NCBI RefSeq assembly: GCF_019264355.1
Contig: NZ_JAHVAH010000001.1
Location: forward strand, 976,001-1,040,000
Source of the DNA: Sphingomicrobium clamense
GTDB taxonomy: Bacteria; Pseudomonadota; Alphaproteobacteria; Sphingomonadales; Sphingomonadaceae
Reading direction: 5' to 3'
Length of the DNA: 64,000 bases
Position numbers and translations under genes: made by a program. Shown in pieces: positions 24,538-33,321 of this stretch. How positions within the stretch are numbered: the first letter of the stretch is position 1; every line of letters begins with the position of its first letter. A model generated the notes under the pieces. The model saw only the letters and a program-made list of their open reading frames with translations, was not told where the DNA came from and did not search any database.

Positions 24538-25025
24538 TGCGGCTGGCAGCGCTCATTGCGGTGGCAGGACTCGCGGCCGGGACGGCGAGCGCGCAGCCCG
24601 ATGTGCCCTATTGGGCATCGATCGCGAGCGGCAAGGCCAACATGCGCACCGGTCCCGGCAAGACCTATCCGGCGACCTGGGTCTACCAGCGCCGCGACCT
24701 GCCCGTGCGGGTGCACCAGCGCTACGACAATTGGCGTCGTATCGAGGGACCTGGCGGCGCCGAAGGCTGGATGGCGGTCGCGTTGCTTTCGGAGCGGCGC
24801 ACCGGCATGGTCACCGGCGAGAAATTCATGGACCTGCATGAGCAGGCGGATGCGGATTCCCCGGTGCTTTACCAGGTCGAGCCGGGCGCAGTCGGACGCA
24901 TCTCCGAATGCACCGGCGAATGGTGCCGCATTAGCTTCGTCGTCGGGCGCAAGCAGCGCGGTGGCGGCTGGATCGTGCAGGGCGCCTTGTGGGGCGTCGA
25001 CGAAGGCGAAGTCATCGAAGACTGA
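24537..25025 (+). CDS. Exported bacterial SH3-domain protein
   Basis: A 162-residue protein with a signal peptide (LAALIAVAGLAAGTASAQ) and two SH3-like halves: ASGKANMRTGPGKTYPATWV with YDNWRRIEGPGGAEGWM, then EPGAVGRISECTGEWCRISF. This is the SH3b layout of periplasmic proteins thought to bind murein or modulate amidases. The ATG at 24537 overlaps the stop of the oxidoreductase gene (TGATG), so it is translated with it, although a functional link is not obvious. A terminator follows directly. Confidence 0.85.
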   Translation: MRLAALIAVAGLAAGTASAQPDVPYWASIASGKANMRTGPGKTYPATWVYQRRDLPVRVHQRYDNWRRIEGPGGAEGWMAVALLSERRTGMVTGEKFMDLHEQADADSPVLYQVEPGAVGRISECTGEWCRISFVVGRKQRGGGWIVQGALWGVDEGEVIED

Positions 25026-25031
25026 CGCGAA

Positions 25032-25062
25032 AAGGGCGGCCCCGAAAGGAGCCGCCCTTCTT
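25032..25062 (+). terminator. Terminator after the SH3 gene
   Basis: AAGGGCGGC at 25032-25040 pairs with GCCGCCCTT at 25051-25059 and is followed by CTTC; the T-run is weak. Confidence 0.65.
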
Positions 25063-25077
25063 CGTAATCTAACCTGA

Positions 25078-25482
25078 TCAGGCAGGCGTGAAGTCGATCA
25101 TGACGCTCTCGCCCGCAGCGTTGGTCATGCGGACGCGGCCGTCGACCGTGTCGCCTGGGGTCCAGCAGGATTCGCCGACCGCTTCGCCATCTTCGTCGAA
25201 GCAAAGCTGGCCATTATCGTTCATCATCCAGGTGCCGCTGACTTCACTGCCGTCTGCGGCGGTCTGCGTATAGGTGCCATCGCTGTTGGTGACCGTGGTG
25301 CCGAGGCTGTTGCCATCGGCGTCGTAAATAGCGTGCGTGCCGACATAGTCGGTGGTCATGTCGTTGTCGGCGGTCATCGCCGTGTCGTCGACCGTCAGCG
25401 TGTCGTCGGCGGGGGCTTCGTCGGCCCCGCCGCCACAGGCTGCAAGGGCGGCCACACCGGCCAGTAGAATCAACTTTTTCAT
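25078..25482 (-). CDS. Lipoprotein of a local three-member paralogous family (copy 1)
   Basis: A 134-residue lipoprotein: MKKLILLAGVAALAAC with lipobox, an acidic Asp/Ala linker, then a small beta-rich domain with GTYTQTAADGSEVSGTWMM, CFDEDGEAVGESCW and a final strand TNAAGESVMIDF. The same order of elements (GTYT/NYIAE, DGxxxxGT, CF, CW) is found in the next two genes on this strand, so they are tandem paralogues. Cys pairs could form a disulfide. No database family comes to mind. The copy has its own promoter region upstream and no close terminator of its own. Confidence 0.75.
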   Translation of the reverse strand: MKKLILLAGVAALAACGGGADEAPADDTLTVDDTAMTADNDMTTDYVGTHAIYDADGNSLGTTVTNSDGTYTQTAADGSEVSGTWMMNDNGQLCFDEDGEAVGESCWTPGDTVDGRVRMTNAAGESVMIDFTPA

Positions 25483-25518
25483 TGTCGCTCTCCGTCGTGA
25501 TTGTCCCCAAACAACGAA

Positions 25519-25548
25519 GGGGCCCGCCCATGTGTCCGTGCGGGCCCC
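25519..25548 (-). terminator. Terminator after lipoprotein copy 2
   Basis: GGGGCCCGC at 25519-25527 pairs with GCGGGCCCC at 25540-25548; on the minus strand TTCGTT follows. Confidence 0.65.
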
Positions 25549-25574
25549 TGCATTCTGGGTCGACGGGTGCGCGA

Positions 25575-26000
25575 TCAGGCGCCGGGCATCGACAGTTCGG
25601 TATATTCGGCGCGGGTCACCGTGATGGTTTCACCGTTGCTGCCAGTCGTTTCCTGGCTCTCGCCGACATTGTGCGGCGCGACCGTCCAGCACACTTCGCC
25701 TTCATCGGTCATCGCACTGGTGAAACAGCCCTGGCCATCCTTCATGACCATCGTTCCATGGTCGAGATGTTCGCCATCGGTGGTCTCGGCGATGTAGTTG
25801 CCGTCGGCGTCGATAGTCTCGATCACCTCGTTGCCCTCGGGATCGGTGAAGGTCCACGTCGTGCCGAGCAGCGAGGTGTCACCCTCGGCGGGCGCCTCGG
25901 CTTCCATGGCGATGTCTTCGGCGGGCATTTCTTCTTCGGTGGCGGTGTCGCCGCACGACGCCAGCGCGGCCGCACCAGCAAGCAGGAACAATTTCTTCAT
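25575..26000 (-). CDS. Lipoprotein of the same paralogous family (copy 2)
   Basis: A 141-residue lipoprotein: MKKLFLLAGAAALASC with lipobox LASC, an acidic linker rich in Glu/Ala, then GTTWTFTDPEGNEVIETIDA, NYIAETTDGEHLDHGTMVM, CFTSAMTDEGEVCW and a last strand GETITVTRAEY. Signal peptide and domain plan match copies 1 and 3. ATG 26000 follows GAAAGGGGG. Own terminator at 25519-25548. Confidence 0.75.
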   Translation of the reverse strand: MKKLFLLAGAAALASCGDTATEEEMPAEDIAMEAEAPAEGDTSLLGTTWTFTDPEGNEVIETIDADGNYIAETTDGEHLDHGTMVMKDGQGCFTSAMTDEGEVCWTVAPHNVGESQETTGSNGETITVTRAEYTELSMPGA

Positions 26001-26067
26001 GGTCTTCCCCCTTTCAGGAAGCGGGGCGTTTACCATCTTTATGTCGGGAAGGCGACTCGGAATGCGA

Positions 26068-26097
26068 AAGGCCGCGCGGATCGCTCCACGCGGCCTT
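26068..26097 (-). terminator. Terminator after lipoprotein copy 3
   Basis: AAGGCCGCG at 26068-26076 pairs with CGCGGCCTT at 26089-26097, followed on the minus strand by TCGC after the AAGG/CCTT arms. Confidence 0.6.
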
Positions 26098-26113
26098 CAT
26101 CGGTTCCAGTACT

Positions 26114-26533
26114 TTACGCGTCGGCTTCGAGCCGTACGATCGTGCCGACCTCGTTGCCGTCCGGATCGACGCGGATCCATTCGCCTTCTTCGGTCATGCC
26201 TCCGTTGGGATAGCAAACTGCCGGGTCGTCGCCGTCGGGATCGAAGCAAGCCGTATCGCCGTCCATCGTCATCGTACCCGACACCTCGGTGCCATCGGCA
26301 TCGACATAGGTGTAGGTGCCGTCTTCGTTGATGGTCGTGACGCCGGTTTCGTTACCGTCCATGTCGCGCAGCGAATAGCTGCCCGCCATCGGGCCGCCGT
26401 CGGGCGCGGTCGGTGCCTCTTCCTCGGCCATCGCTTCCATCGCGGCGTCTTCAGCGGGCGCTTCTTCTTCGACCGCCGTGTCCGCGCAGGCTGCGAGGCT
26501 GGCAACACCGGCCAGCAGGATCAGTTTCTTCAT
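26114..26533 (-). CDS. Lipoprotein of the same paralogous family (copy 3)
   Basis: A 139-residue lipoprotein: MKKLILLAGVASLAAC, nearly the same signal peptide as copy 1, then an acidic linker, SYSLRDMDGNETGVTTINED, GTYTYVDADGTEVSGTMTM, CFDPDGDDPAVCY and WIRVDPDGNEVGTIVRLE. GTYT plus DGTEVSGT is almost identical to copy 1, so these two are the closest pair. ATG 26533 follows GAGGGGAGC. The acidic DxDGN loops resemble calcium-binding loops, but this is only an impression. Confidence 0.75.
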   Translation of the reverse strand: MKKLILLAGVASLAACADTAVEEEAPAEDAAMEAMAEEEAPTAPDGGPMAGSYSLRDMDGNETGVTTINEDGTYTYVDADGTEVSGTMTMDGDTACFDPDGDDPAVCYPNGGMTEEGEWIRVDPDGNEVGTIVRLEADA

Positions 26534-26591
26534 GGATGCTCCCCTCTTGAGTGAAGCGGGGCGTTTACCATGATTTATGTTAATCGGCGAG

Positions 26592-27773
26592 TCAGGCCAT
26601 CTCGACCGCGATGGCGGTGGCTTCGCCGCCACCGATGCACAGCGTCGCGACGCCCTTCTTGAGGCCGCGCTTCTTCATCGCATTGACCAGCGTCACGAGG
26701 ATACGCGTGCCGCTGGCACCGATCGGATGGCCGAGCGCGGTCGCACCGCCATTGACGTTAATCTTGTCGTGCGGGATGCCGATGTCCTTCATCGCGAACA
26801 TCGCGACGCAGGCGAAGGCTTCGTTGACTTCCCACAGGTCGACGTCGTCGACCGACCAACCGGCCTTGTCGAGCACCTTGTGGATCGCACCGACGGGGGC
26901 GATCGTGAATTGGGCGGGCTCCTGCGCATGCGCGGCGGTGGCAACGATGGTCGCGACCGGCGCCTTCCCCATCGCTTCGGCCTTGGCCGCCGAAGTCACG
27001 ATGACTGCGGCTGCGCCATCGGAAATGGACGAGCTGGTCGCCGCGGTAATGGTGCCGTCTTTGGCGAAAGCCGGGCGGAGCGTCGGGATCTTGTCGGGGC
27101 GACCGCGACCGGGCGCTTCGTCGGTGTCGACGACGGTCTCGCCCTTGCGGTCGGCGATGGTGACGGGCACGACCTCGTCGGCAAAGTCACCATTGTTGAT
27201 CGCGCGCTGGGCGCGGGCGAGGCTTTCGATCGCATAGTCGTCCATGCTTTCGCGCGTCAGCTGGTACTCGTTGGCCGTATCCTGCGCGAAGGTGCCCATC
27301 GCACGTCCCTTGTCATACGCATCCTCGAGCCCGTCGAGGAACATATGGTCGTAGGCGGTGTCGTGGCCGATGCGCGCGCCGCTGCGATGCTTCTGGAGCA
27401 GGTAGGGCGCGTTGGTCATGCTCTCCATGCCGCCCGCGATGATGATGTCGGCATTGCCGGCACGGATCGCTTCGTCCGCCTGGATCACCGTCTGCATGCC
27501 CGAACCGCATACCTTGTTGACCGTTGTCGCCTGCACCGACTTGGGCAGGCCGGCCTTGAGCGCCGCCTGGCGGGCAGGGGCCTGGCCGAGCCCCGCGGGC
27601 AGCACGCAGCCCATATAGATGCGGTCGATGTCATCCCCGTTGACGCCCGCGCGCTCGACCGCGGCCTTGACGGCAGTCGCGCCCAGGTCGGTCGCTTCGG
27701 CGCCGCTCAGTGCGCCCTGCATCGCCCCCATCGGGGTGCGGGCATAGGAAAGGATGACGGTCTTGTCGGCCAT
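26592..27773 (-). CDS. Acetyl-CoA C-acyltransferase (thiolase)
   Basis: A 393-residue thiolase that condenses or cleaves acyl-CoAs. Nucleophile Cys89 is in NKVCGSGMQ. The HEA-type motif is VNEAFACVAMF, the base-binding NGGATALGHPIGASG is present, and the second cysteine is in LCIGGGEATAIAVE. Length fits degradative and biosynthetic thiolases of the acetoacetyl-CoA type. It lies next to, and divergent from, the isovalerate/leucine catabolic region, where it would split the acetoacetyl-CoA formed at the end. ATG 27773 opens the conserved start ADKTVILSYARTPMG. Confidence 0.93.
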   Translation of the reverse strand: MADKTVILSYARTPMGAMQGALSGAEATDLGATAVKAAVERAGVNGDDIDRIYMGCVLPAGLGQAPARQAALKAGLPKSVQATTVNKVCGSGMQTVIQADEAIRAGNADIIIAGGMESMTNAPYLLQKHRSGARIGHDTAYDHMFLDGLEDAYDKGRAMGTFAQDTANEYQLTRESMDDYAIESLARAQRAINNGDFADEVVPVTIADRKGETVVDTDEAPGRGRPDKIPTLRPAFAKDGTITAATSSSISDGAAAVIVTSAAKAEAMGKAPVATIVATAAHAQEPAQFTIAPVGAIHKVLDKAGWSVDDVDLWEVNEAFACVAMFAMKDIGIPHDKINVNGGATALGHPIGASGTRILVTLVNAMKKRGLKKGVATLCIGGGEATAIAVEMA

Positions 27774-27913
27774 GATGGTGGATTCCCTTTTCGGCAATTT
27801 CGATGTTGCACTGCACATAGTGCTTCGCGACCGCTTGTCCAAGGGTCTAAGCGGGGTTGCGTGGCGCGGCTGCGGCGGAATAGTCTCCGTCATCGAAACG
27901 AAGGAGCGAAGCG

Positions 27914-28348
27914 ATGCGCACAGGGATTTCGTTGGCGAGTTCGATGCTCGTCTTTCTCGGGGCCGCGGCCTTCGCCCACCCCAAACATGCCGACCACCTC
28001 GAAAATGCGCAGGTGCTCCCCGCCGACACGCCCAAGGAAGAAGTCACCGCGCTGATGAAGCATTTCGCGCAGTCGCTCGGGGTGCGGTGCAGCCATTGTC
28101 ACGTCGGCGAGGAAGGGCAGCCGCTTTCGACCTACGATTTCGCCTCCGACGCCAAGCCCGCCAAGCGGCGCGCGCGCCAGATGCTCGAATATACCCACAT
28201 GCTCAACCAGGACCCGCGCCTTCCGGGCGAAGAGCGCGCCAGTCTCACCGACATGAGCGAGAATAGGGTCAACTGCTACACCTGCCATCGCGGCGAGCTG
28301 ACCCCCGCGACCGTCATCCCGCAGCCCGGCGCGAGCGACGCAAGCTAG
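27914..28348 (+). CDS. Diheme c-type cytochrome (reaction-centre cytochrome c family)
   Basis: A 144-residue exported cytochrome: signal peptide to about AFA21, heme sites CSHCH at 59-63 and CYTCH at 121-125, with conserved methionine-containing helices (TALMKHFAQSLGVRC, QMLEYTHML) that match the domain of the photosynthetic reaction-centre cytochrome subunit. In many non-phototrophs this domain occurs as a short free protein of unknown role, so photosynthesis should not be inferred. Starts within 140 bp of the divergent thiolase and precedes ivd by 74 bp. Confidence 0.82.
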   Translation: MRTGISLASSMLVFLGAAAFAHPKHADHLENAQVLPADTPKEEVTALMKHFAQSLGVRCSHCHVGEEGQPLSTYDFASDAKPAKRRARQMLEYTHMLNQDPRLPGEERASLTDMSENRVNCYTCHRGELTPATVIPQPGASDAS

Positions 28349-28422
28349 CCATCGCTTTCGCTAGTCTCTTGTCGCCCCCGCCGCGGCGATGCTAGGCGCG
28401 CGGCGAACAGGAGATCACAGCA

Positions 28423-29583
28423 ATGAACGACATGCCCGGCCTCGACTTCCAGCTTGGGGAAATGGCGGACACGATCCGCGACACCACGCGCCGCTTCGCG
28501 ATGGACAAGATCGAGCCGATCGCCGAGGAAATCGACCGCGAGGACAAGTTCCCGATCGACCTGTGGCCGCAAATGGGCGAGCTCGGCCTCCACGGCATCA
28601 CCGTTCCCGAAGAGGATGGCGGGCTCGGGCTCGGCTATCTTGAACATGTCGTCGCGCAGGAAGAGATCGCGCGCGCATCGGCCTCGGTCGGGCTCAGCTA
28701 CGGCGCGCACACCAACCTGTGCATCAACCAGATCGCCAAATGGGCGAGCCCCGAACAGAAAGAGAAATATCTCCCCGGCTTGATCAGCGGCGAGCATGTC
28801 GGCGCACTGGCGATGAGCGAGGCGAGCGCGGGCAGCGACGTCGTCTCGATGAAGCTCAAGGCCGACAAGGTCGACGGCGGCTATCGCCTCAACGGCACGA
28901 AGTTCTGGATCACCAATGGCGCCTACGCCGAAACGCTGGTCGTCTACGCCAAAACCGGCGAAGGCTCGCGCGGCATCACCACCTTCCTGATCGAGAAGGG
29001 CGACGAGGGGTTCTCGATCGGCCAGAAGATCGACAAGGTCGGCATGCGCGGGTCGCCCACCAGCGAGCTCGTCTTCGACGACTGCTTCGTCCCCGACGAC
29101 CGCGTCATGGGGCCCGAAAATGGCGGCGTCGCGGTGCTCATGAGCGGTCTCGATTACGAGCGCACGGTGCTCTCGGGCATCCAGCTCGGCATCATGCAGG
29201 CCTGCCTCGACGTCGTCCTGCCCTACCTTCGCGAACGCACCCAGTTCGGCAAGCCTATCGGCAGCTTCCAGCTCATGCAGGCCAAGGTTGCCGACATGTA
29301 TGTCGCGCTTAATTCGGCGCGCGCCTACGTCTACACCGTCGCCAAGAATTGCGATGCAGGCAAGACCACCCGCTTCGACGCGGCAGGCGCGATCCTGCTG
29401 GCAAGCGAAAGCGCGTTCAAGGTCGCGGGCGAGGCGGTCCAGGCGTTGGGCGGAGCAGGCTACACCAAGGATTGGCCGGTCGAACGCTACATGCGCGACG
29501 CCAAGCTGCTCGACATCGGCGCGGGCACCAACGAAATCCGCCGCATGCTGATCGGGCGCGAATTGTTGGGGGCGGCGGGCTGA
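28423..29583 (+). CDS. ivd: Isovaleryl-CoA dehydrogenase
   Basis: A 386-residue FAD acyl-CoA dehydrogenase that turns isovaleryl-CoA into 3-methylcrotonyl-CoA in leucine breakdown. ALAMSEASAGSDVVSMKLKA and FWITNGAYAETLVVYAKT are the family signatures, VGMRGSPTSELVFDDCFVP follows, LDYERTVLS carries the catalytic Glu at the isovaleryl-specific place, and the C-terminus has QALGGAGYTKDWPVERYMRD and GTNEIRRMLIGREL. The two carboxylase subunits acting on its product lie 2-6 kb downstream on the same strand, which supports this over a short-chain dehydrogenase. Confidence 0.93.
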   Translation: MNDMPGLDFQLGEMADTIRDTTRRFAMDKIEPIAEEIDREDKFPIDLWPQMGELGLHGITVPEEDGGLGLGYLEHVVAQEEIARASASVGLSYGAHTNLCINQIAKWASPEQKEKYLPGLISGEHVGALAMSEASAGSDVVSMKLKADKVDGGYRLNGTKFWITNGAYAETLVVYAKTGEGSRGITTFLIEKGDEGFSIGQKIDKVGMRGSPTSELVFDDCFVPDDRVMGPENGGVAVLMSGLDYERTVLSGIQLGIMQACLDVVLPYLRERTQFGKPIGSFQLMQAKVADMYVALNSARAYVYTVAKNCDAGKTTRFDAAGAILLASESAFKVAGEAVQALGGAGYTKDWPVERYMRDAKLLDIGAGTNEIRRMLIGRELLGAAG

Positions 29584-29584
29584 A

Positions 29585-29863
29585 TTGAGCGAGACCCTCC
29601 TCGACGTCCTGCAATATTACGGTGCCGCGGCTTCGACGTTGGCGGCGCTGATCGTGTCGCTCAACCTCGGGCGGCGCTGGACGGGCTGGGCGTTCGTCAT
29701 CTTCGTCACCGCCAGCATCGCGCTGATCGGTTGGGGCTTCTTCCAGGAAGACAGCGAAGGCATCGGCTATCAGAATATCGCGCTGCTCGTGATCAACTGC
29801 GTCGGCGTCTACCGCTACCTCATCGCCAAGAAGCAGCCGAAAGAGCCTAGCGCTCAAACTTAA
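29585..29863 (+). CDS. Small three-helix membrane protein, unknown
   Basis: A 92-residue integral membrane protein: three hydrophobic segments (about 12-27, 34-50 and 63-82) and a charged tail KKQPKEPSAQT. A TTG at 29585 begins two bases after the ivd stop, so it is probably translated with ivd. I do not recognise a family with certainty; the shape resembles short PnuC-like or SemiSWEET-sized proteins. Confidence 0.65.
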   Translation: MSETLLDVLQYYGAAASTLAALIVSLNLGRRWTGWAFVIFVTASIALIGWGFFQEDSEGIGYQNIALLVINCVGVYRYLIAKKQPKEPSAQT

Positions 29864-29903
29864 CAGATGTTAGTTCTCTTCCCGACATTGGGGGAGAGAG
29901 CAA

Positions 29904-30779
29904 TTGCGCGCATCGCACATCCTGCCGGCTTTCTTGTTACTTGGCGCGTGCAGCGCCGACGGGGTGCAGCACGACGCGACGATGTCGAGCGTCGATGCGG
30001 TCAGCTTCGATGGAGCAAACTACTCTGACGAGACTGGTAAGATTGCACATGGCGAGCGAGTCGCGGACCTTTTGGGATGCGCGAGCTGCCATGCACCGGA
30101 CTATTCGGGCGTCAATTTCGGGGAAATGATCCCGTTGGTGGAAGGGCTTTGGGCCACCAACATTTCGCGCACCCTGCCCGATTTCTCTGAGGAGCAGCTC
30201 GAGGCCCTGCTCCGTGAGGGCATTCATCCCGAGCGTGAAATCTACCTGATGCCGTCACGCACGAGCCAGTTTCTGAGCGATGCCGACATGGGCGCGCTGA
30301 TCGCCTATCTCCGTACGATCGAGCCCACTGGGGAGGCCACACCTCCGCCTCCCGAAGGTTTTGAGGATGCTGTCGCAAAGCGGCTTCCCGACGAATATTG
30401 GCGTGTGCAGGAATATGGTCGCGCGTTCTATCCCAATGCTGAAGAAGAAGCGCAGTTCTATGCGAAGTATCGCGCTCCGGCTGTGGCGGGAGAGCATGAG
30501 CGTGGGCGCTACATTGCGGCCGCGACGTGCACTAGTTGTCACGGGCCCGGGCTGGATGGCTACGGCGAAGAATTCGGGGCGATCGACGGGGTTTTGGATT
30601 ATAACGACAAAGAGCTGCGAAAGCTTTTGGTCGACAGTGTCAATCGGGATGGTGAGACCGTTGCTGCCTGGTGGGGCACCGGGCACGAAGGCAGCAAGCT
30701 GACACAGGCGGAATTAAACGATGTGGAGGCGTATGTGCGGGCGTTGGCAAGGAGCCGCGTCCTAGACCAAGGGGATTGA
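29904..30779 (+). CDS. Diheme cytochrome c lipoprotein (copy A)
   Basis: A 291-residue protein, TTG start after GGGGGAGAGA, lipobox LLGAC (Cys16), two heme sites CASCH at 59-63 and CTSCH at 209-213 in two cytochrome c domains, each followed by Met-bearing helices (MPSRTSQFLSDADMGALIAY). It is a paralogue of the next gene (shared DGANYSDE/DGADYGDDE before the first heme, IAHGERVADLL, LMPSRTSQ/MMPSKIYQ, SDADMxALxAYLRT). Lower GC than its neighbours by eye. Probably an electron carrier on the periplasmic face; its partner dehydrogenase or oxidase is not in the window. Confidence 0.82.
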   Translation: MRASHILPAFLLLGACSADGVQHDATMSSVDAVSFDGANYSDETGKIAHGERVADLLGCASCHAPDYSGVNFGEMIPLVEGLWATNISRTLPDFSEEQLEALLREGIHPEREIYLMPSRTSQFLSDADMGALIAYLRTIEPTGEATPPPPEGFEDAVAKRLPDEYWRVQEYGRAFYPNAEEEAQFYAKYRAPAVAGEHERGRYIAAATCTSCHGPGLDGYGEEFGAIDGVLDYNDKELRKLLVDSVNRDGETVAAWWGTGHEGSKLTQAELNDVEAYVRALARSRVLDQGD

Positions 30780-30781
30780 CG

Positions 30782-31639
30782 ATGCGGAAAGTCGCACTGT
30801 TGTTGGCATGTGCCAGCCTGTTCGCGTGTAGTTCCGAGAGTAACGAACCGACCGAAACGACCGAAGCGGTACGGCCCGCCGCGGTGACGTTCGACGGCGC
30901 CGACTATGGCGATGACGAGGCCGCCAAGATCGCGCATGGCGACCGGCTCGCCAGCGTCCTTTTGTGCCGCGGGTGCCATATGCCCGACCTGACCGGCACC
31001 GACATGGGCAAGTATGATCCTGAATTATCGGGGGTGATTGCGTCCAACCTGACGCGGGCGGTGCCCGAGCTCGACGATCGCGCGCTGCACATGGTGCTGC
31101 GCAAGGGTACCCATCCCAAGCGCGACGATTTCTGGATGATGCCATCCAAGATCTATCAGCATGTCTCGGACGCCGACATGCAAGCGCTGATGGCCTATCT
31201 GCGGACGCTCGAGCCCGCAGGCGAGGAGCTGCCGCTCACCCAGCTCAACGAAGGGCTTCGGGCCGCGCACGAGGCGGGCGAGTTCCCGACCGTGGCCGAG
31301 GAAGTGGCGCTGCATCGCGAGACGCAGCCGCGCGATCTTGGCGCGACGCACCGCCTTGGCCGCTACGTGGCCACGACGGTTTGCGCCGACTGTCACGGCC
31401 CGGCGCTCGAAGGCAGCGGCGACTTCGCGCCCAACCTCATCGACATGGCACCGATGTATGGCGAAGAGGGATTGAACGCCTTGCTGACGACCGGCGCGGG
31501 GCTCGACGGTCGCGAACTCGACCTCATGGCCTTCGTCGGGGCGGAGCTGACATCCAAGATGACGGACAACGAACGCGCTGCGCTGGTCGCCTACCTGCTT
31601 TCGCTGTCCGAAGCGCAAATGGCCGAGGGGCCGCAATAG
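30782..31639 (+). CDS. Diheme cytochrome c lipoprotein (copy B)
   Basis: A 285-residue protein with a lipobox LFAC (Cys16), heme site CRGCH at 62-66 and a second heme site CADCH in the C-terminal half, with the same domain plan as copy A. It starts two bases after the copy A stop (ATG 30782), so the two are one translation unit and a tandem duplication. Copy B has the GC content typical of the region while copy A does not, so divergence is old or copy A was acquired. The pair sits between ivd and the carboxylase beta gene. Confidence 0.83.
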   Translation: MRKVALLLACASLFACSSESNEPTETTEAVRPAAVTFDGADYGDDEAAKIAHGDRLASVLLCRGCHMPDLTGTDMGKYDPELSGVIASNLTRAVPELDDRALHMVLRKGTHPKRDDFWMMPSKIYQHVSDADMQALMAYLRTLEPAGEELPLTQLNEGLRAAHEAGEFPTVAEEVALHRETQPRDLGATHRLGRYVATTVCADCHGPALEGSGDFAPNLIDMAPMYGEEGLNALLTTGAGLDGRELDLMAFVGAELTSKMTDNERAALVAYLLSLSEAQMAEGPQ

Positions 31640-31678
31640 CGTTGGCAAATGGGGGCGGGCGCGCTAGGCCTCGCCCCC

Positions 31679-33283
31679 ATGAGCGCACCGGTACTCGACA
31701 GCAAGGTCGACCTCGAGGCGCCCGACGCGAAAGCGCGGGCCAAGCATAATCGCGAACTGGCGGAGCGGCTGCGCGCCGACGTTGCCGAGGCCGCGAAAGG
31801 AGGCAGCGAACGCCATCGCGAGCGGCATCTGTCGCGCGGAAAGCTCCTGCCCCGCGACCGCGTAGAACGCTTGCTCGATCCCGGTTCGCCATTCCTCGAG
31901 ATCGGGCAGCTTGCGGCCTGCGACATGTATAATGGCGAAGTGCCGGGCGCGGGGATGATCGCCGGGATCGGCCGCGTGTCGGGTCGCCAGGCGATGATCG
32001 TGTGCAACGACGCCACCGTGAAGGGCGGCACCTATTATCCGATGACGGTGAAGAAGCATCTGCGCGCGCAGGAGATTGCCGAGGCCAACCGGCTGCCGTG
32101 CATCTACCTCGTTGACAGCGGGGGCGCGAACCTGCCGCACCAGGCCGAGGTCTTCCCCGACCGCGACCATTTCGGGCGGATTTTCTACAACCAGGCCAAT
32201 ATGTCGGCAAAGCGCATCCCGCAGATCGCCTGCGTCATGGGTAGCTGCACCGCGGGCGGCGCCTACGTCCCGGCGATGAGCGACGAAAGCGTCATCGTGA
32301 AAGAGCAGGGGACGATCTTCCTCGCCGGGCCGCCGCTGGTGAAGGCGGCGACGGGCGAGGAGATTTCGGCCGAGGATCTGGGCGGCGGCGACCTGCATGC
32401 GCGCAAGTCGGGCGTGGTCGATCACCTTGCAGAGAATGACGAGCATGCGCTCACGATCGTGCGCGACATCGTCTCGACCTGCCCCGAGGGCGCGGAGAAT
32501 GCGGACCTCAACTATCGCGAGCCGCGTCCGCCCAAATACGATCCCGAAGAGCTTTATTCGATCATCCCAGAGGACGTCCGCGCGCCCTATGACGTGCACG
32601 AGGTGATCGCGCGCATCGTCGACGGGTCGGAATTTCACGAGTTCAAGTCGCTCTACGGCCCCTCGCTCGTGTGCGGCTTCGCGCATATTCACGGGCTGCC
32701 GGTCGCGATCCTCGCCAATAACGGCGTGCTCTTTTCCGAAAGCGCGCGAAAGGGTGCGCACTTCATCGAACTTGCCGCGCAGCGTAAGATCCCGCTGCTC
32801 TTCCTCCAGAACATCTCGGGCTTCATGGTCGGCGGCAAGTATGAAGCCGAGGGCATCGCTAAGCATGGCGCCAAGCTCGTCACCGCGGTCGCGACCGCAC
32901 AGGTGCCCAAGATCACCGTGCTGATCGGCGGCAGCTTCGGCGCGGGCAATTACGGGATGGCCGGCCGCGCCTACAGCCCCAACTTCCTCTTCACCTGGCC
33001 CAACAGCCGCATCTCGGTGATGGGCGGGGAGCAAGCCGCATCCGTGCTCGCCACCGTCCACCGCGACGCGGACAAATGGACCCCCGAAGAAGCGGAAAAA
33101 TTCAAGGATCCGATCCGCCAGAAATATGAGGACGAAGGCAACCCCTGGCACGCCACTGCACGCCTGTGGGACGACGGCATCATCGACCCCGCGCAGACGC
33201 GCGACGTGCTCGGCCTGGCGTTCGCCGCCTGCCTCAACGCCCCCGTCGAAAGCCAGCCGCGCTTCGGCGTATTCAGGATGTAA
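31679..33283 (+). CDS. liuB: Methylcrotonyl-CoA carboxylase, carboxyltransferase (beta) subunit
   Basis: A 534-residue carboxyltransferase that moves CO2 from biotin to 3-methylcrotonyl-CoA. Motifs: [41 protein letters not shown] (typical of the beta subunit of MCC), [14 protein letters not shown], and in the C-terminal half [19 protein letters not shown] and [20 protein letters not shown]. The partner alpha subunit is at 35638. There is no ribosome site; instead a hairpin (GGGGGCG at 31651 with CGCCCCC ending at 31678) abuts the ATG. The last 13 codons have a diverged copy at 33975-34013. Confidence 0.93.
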   Translation: MSAPVLDSKVDLEAPDAKARAKHNRELAERLRADVAEAAKGGSERHRERHLSRGKLLPRDRVERLLDPGSPFLEIGQLAACDMYNGEVPGAGMIAGIGRVSGRQAMIVCNDATVKGGTYYPMTVKKHLRAQEIAEANRLPCIYLVDSGGANLPHQAEVFPDRDHFGRIFYNQANMSAKRIPQIACVMGSCTAGGAYVPAMSDESVIVKEQGTIFLAGPPLVKAATGEEISAEDLGGGDLHARKSGVVDHLAENDEHALTIVRDIVSTCPEGAENADLNYREPRPPKYDPEELYSIIPEDVRAPYDVHEVIARIVDGSEFHEFKSLYGPSLVCGFAHIHGLPVAILANNGVLFSESARKGAHFIELAAQRKIPLLFLQNISGFMVGGKYEAEGIAKHGAKLVTAVATAQVPKITVLIGGSFGAGNYGMAGRAYSPNFLFTWPNSRISVMGGEQAASVLATVHRDADKWTPEEAEKFKDPIRQKYEDEGNPWHATARLWDDGIIDPAQTRDVLGLAFAACLNAPVESQPRFGVFRM

Positions 33284-33321
33284 TAATTGTGGCTTTGGGA
33301 ATTCCGGAGGGCGGTTCGCCG

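Noticed and set aside
27914..28348. Evidence for photosynthesis from the reaction-centre-type cytochrome
   Set aside because: The domain occurs in many non-phototrophs and no puf, bch or crt cluster is in the window.
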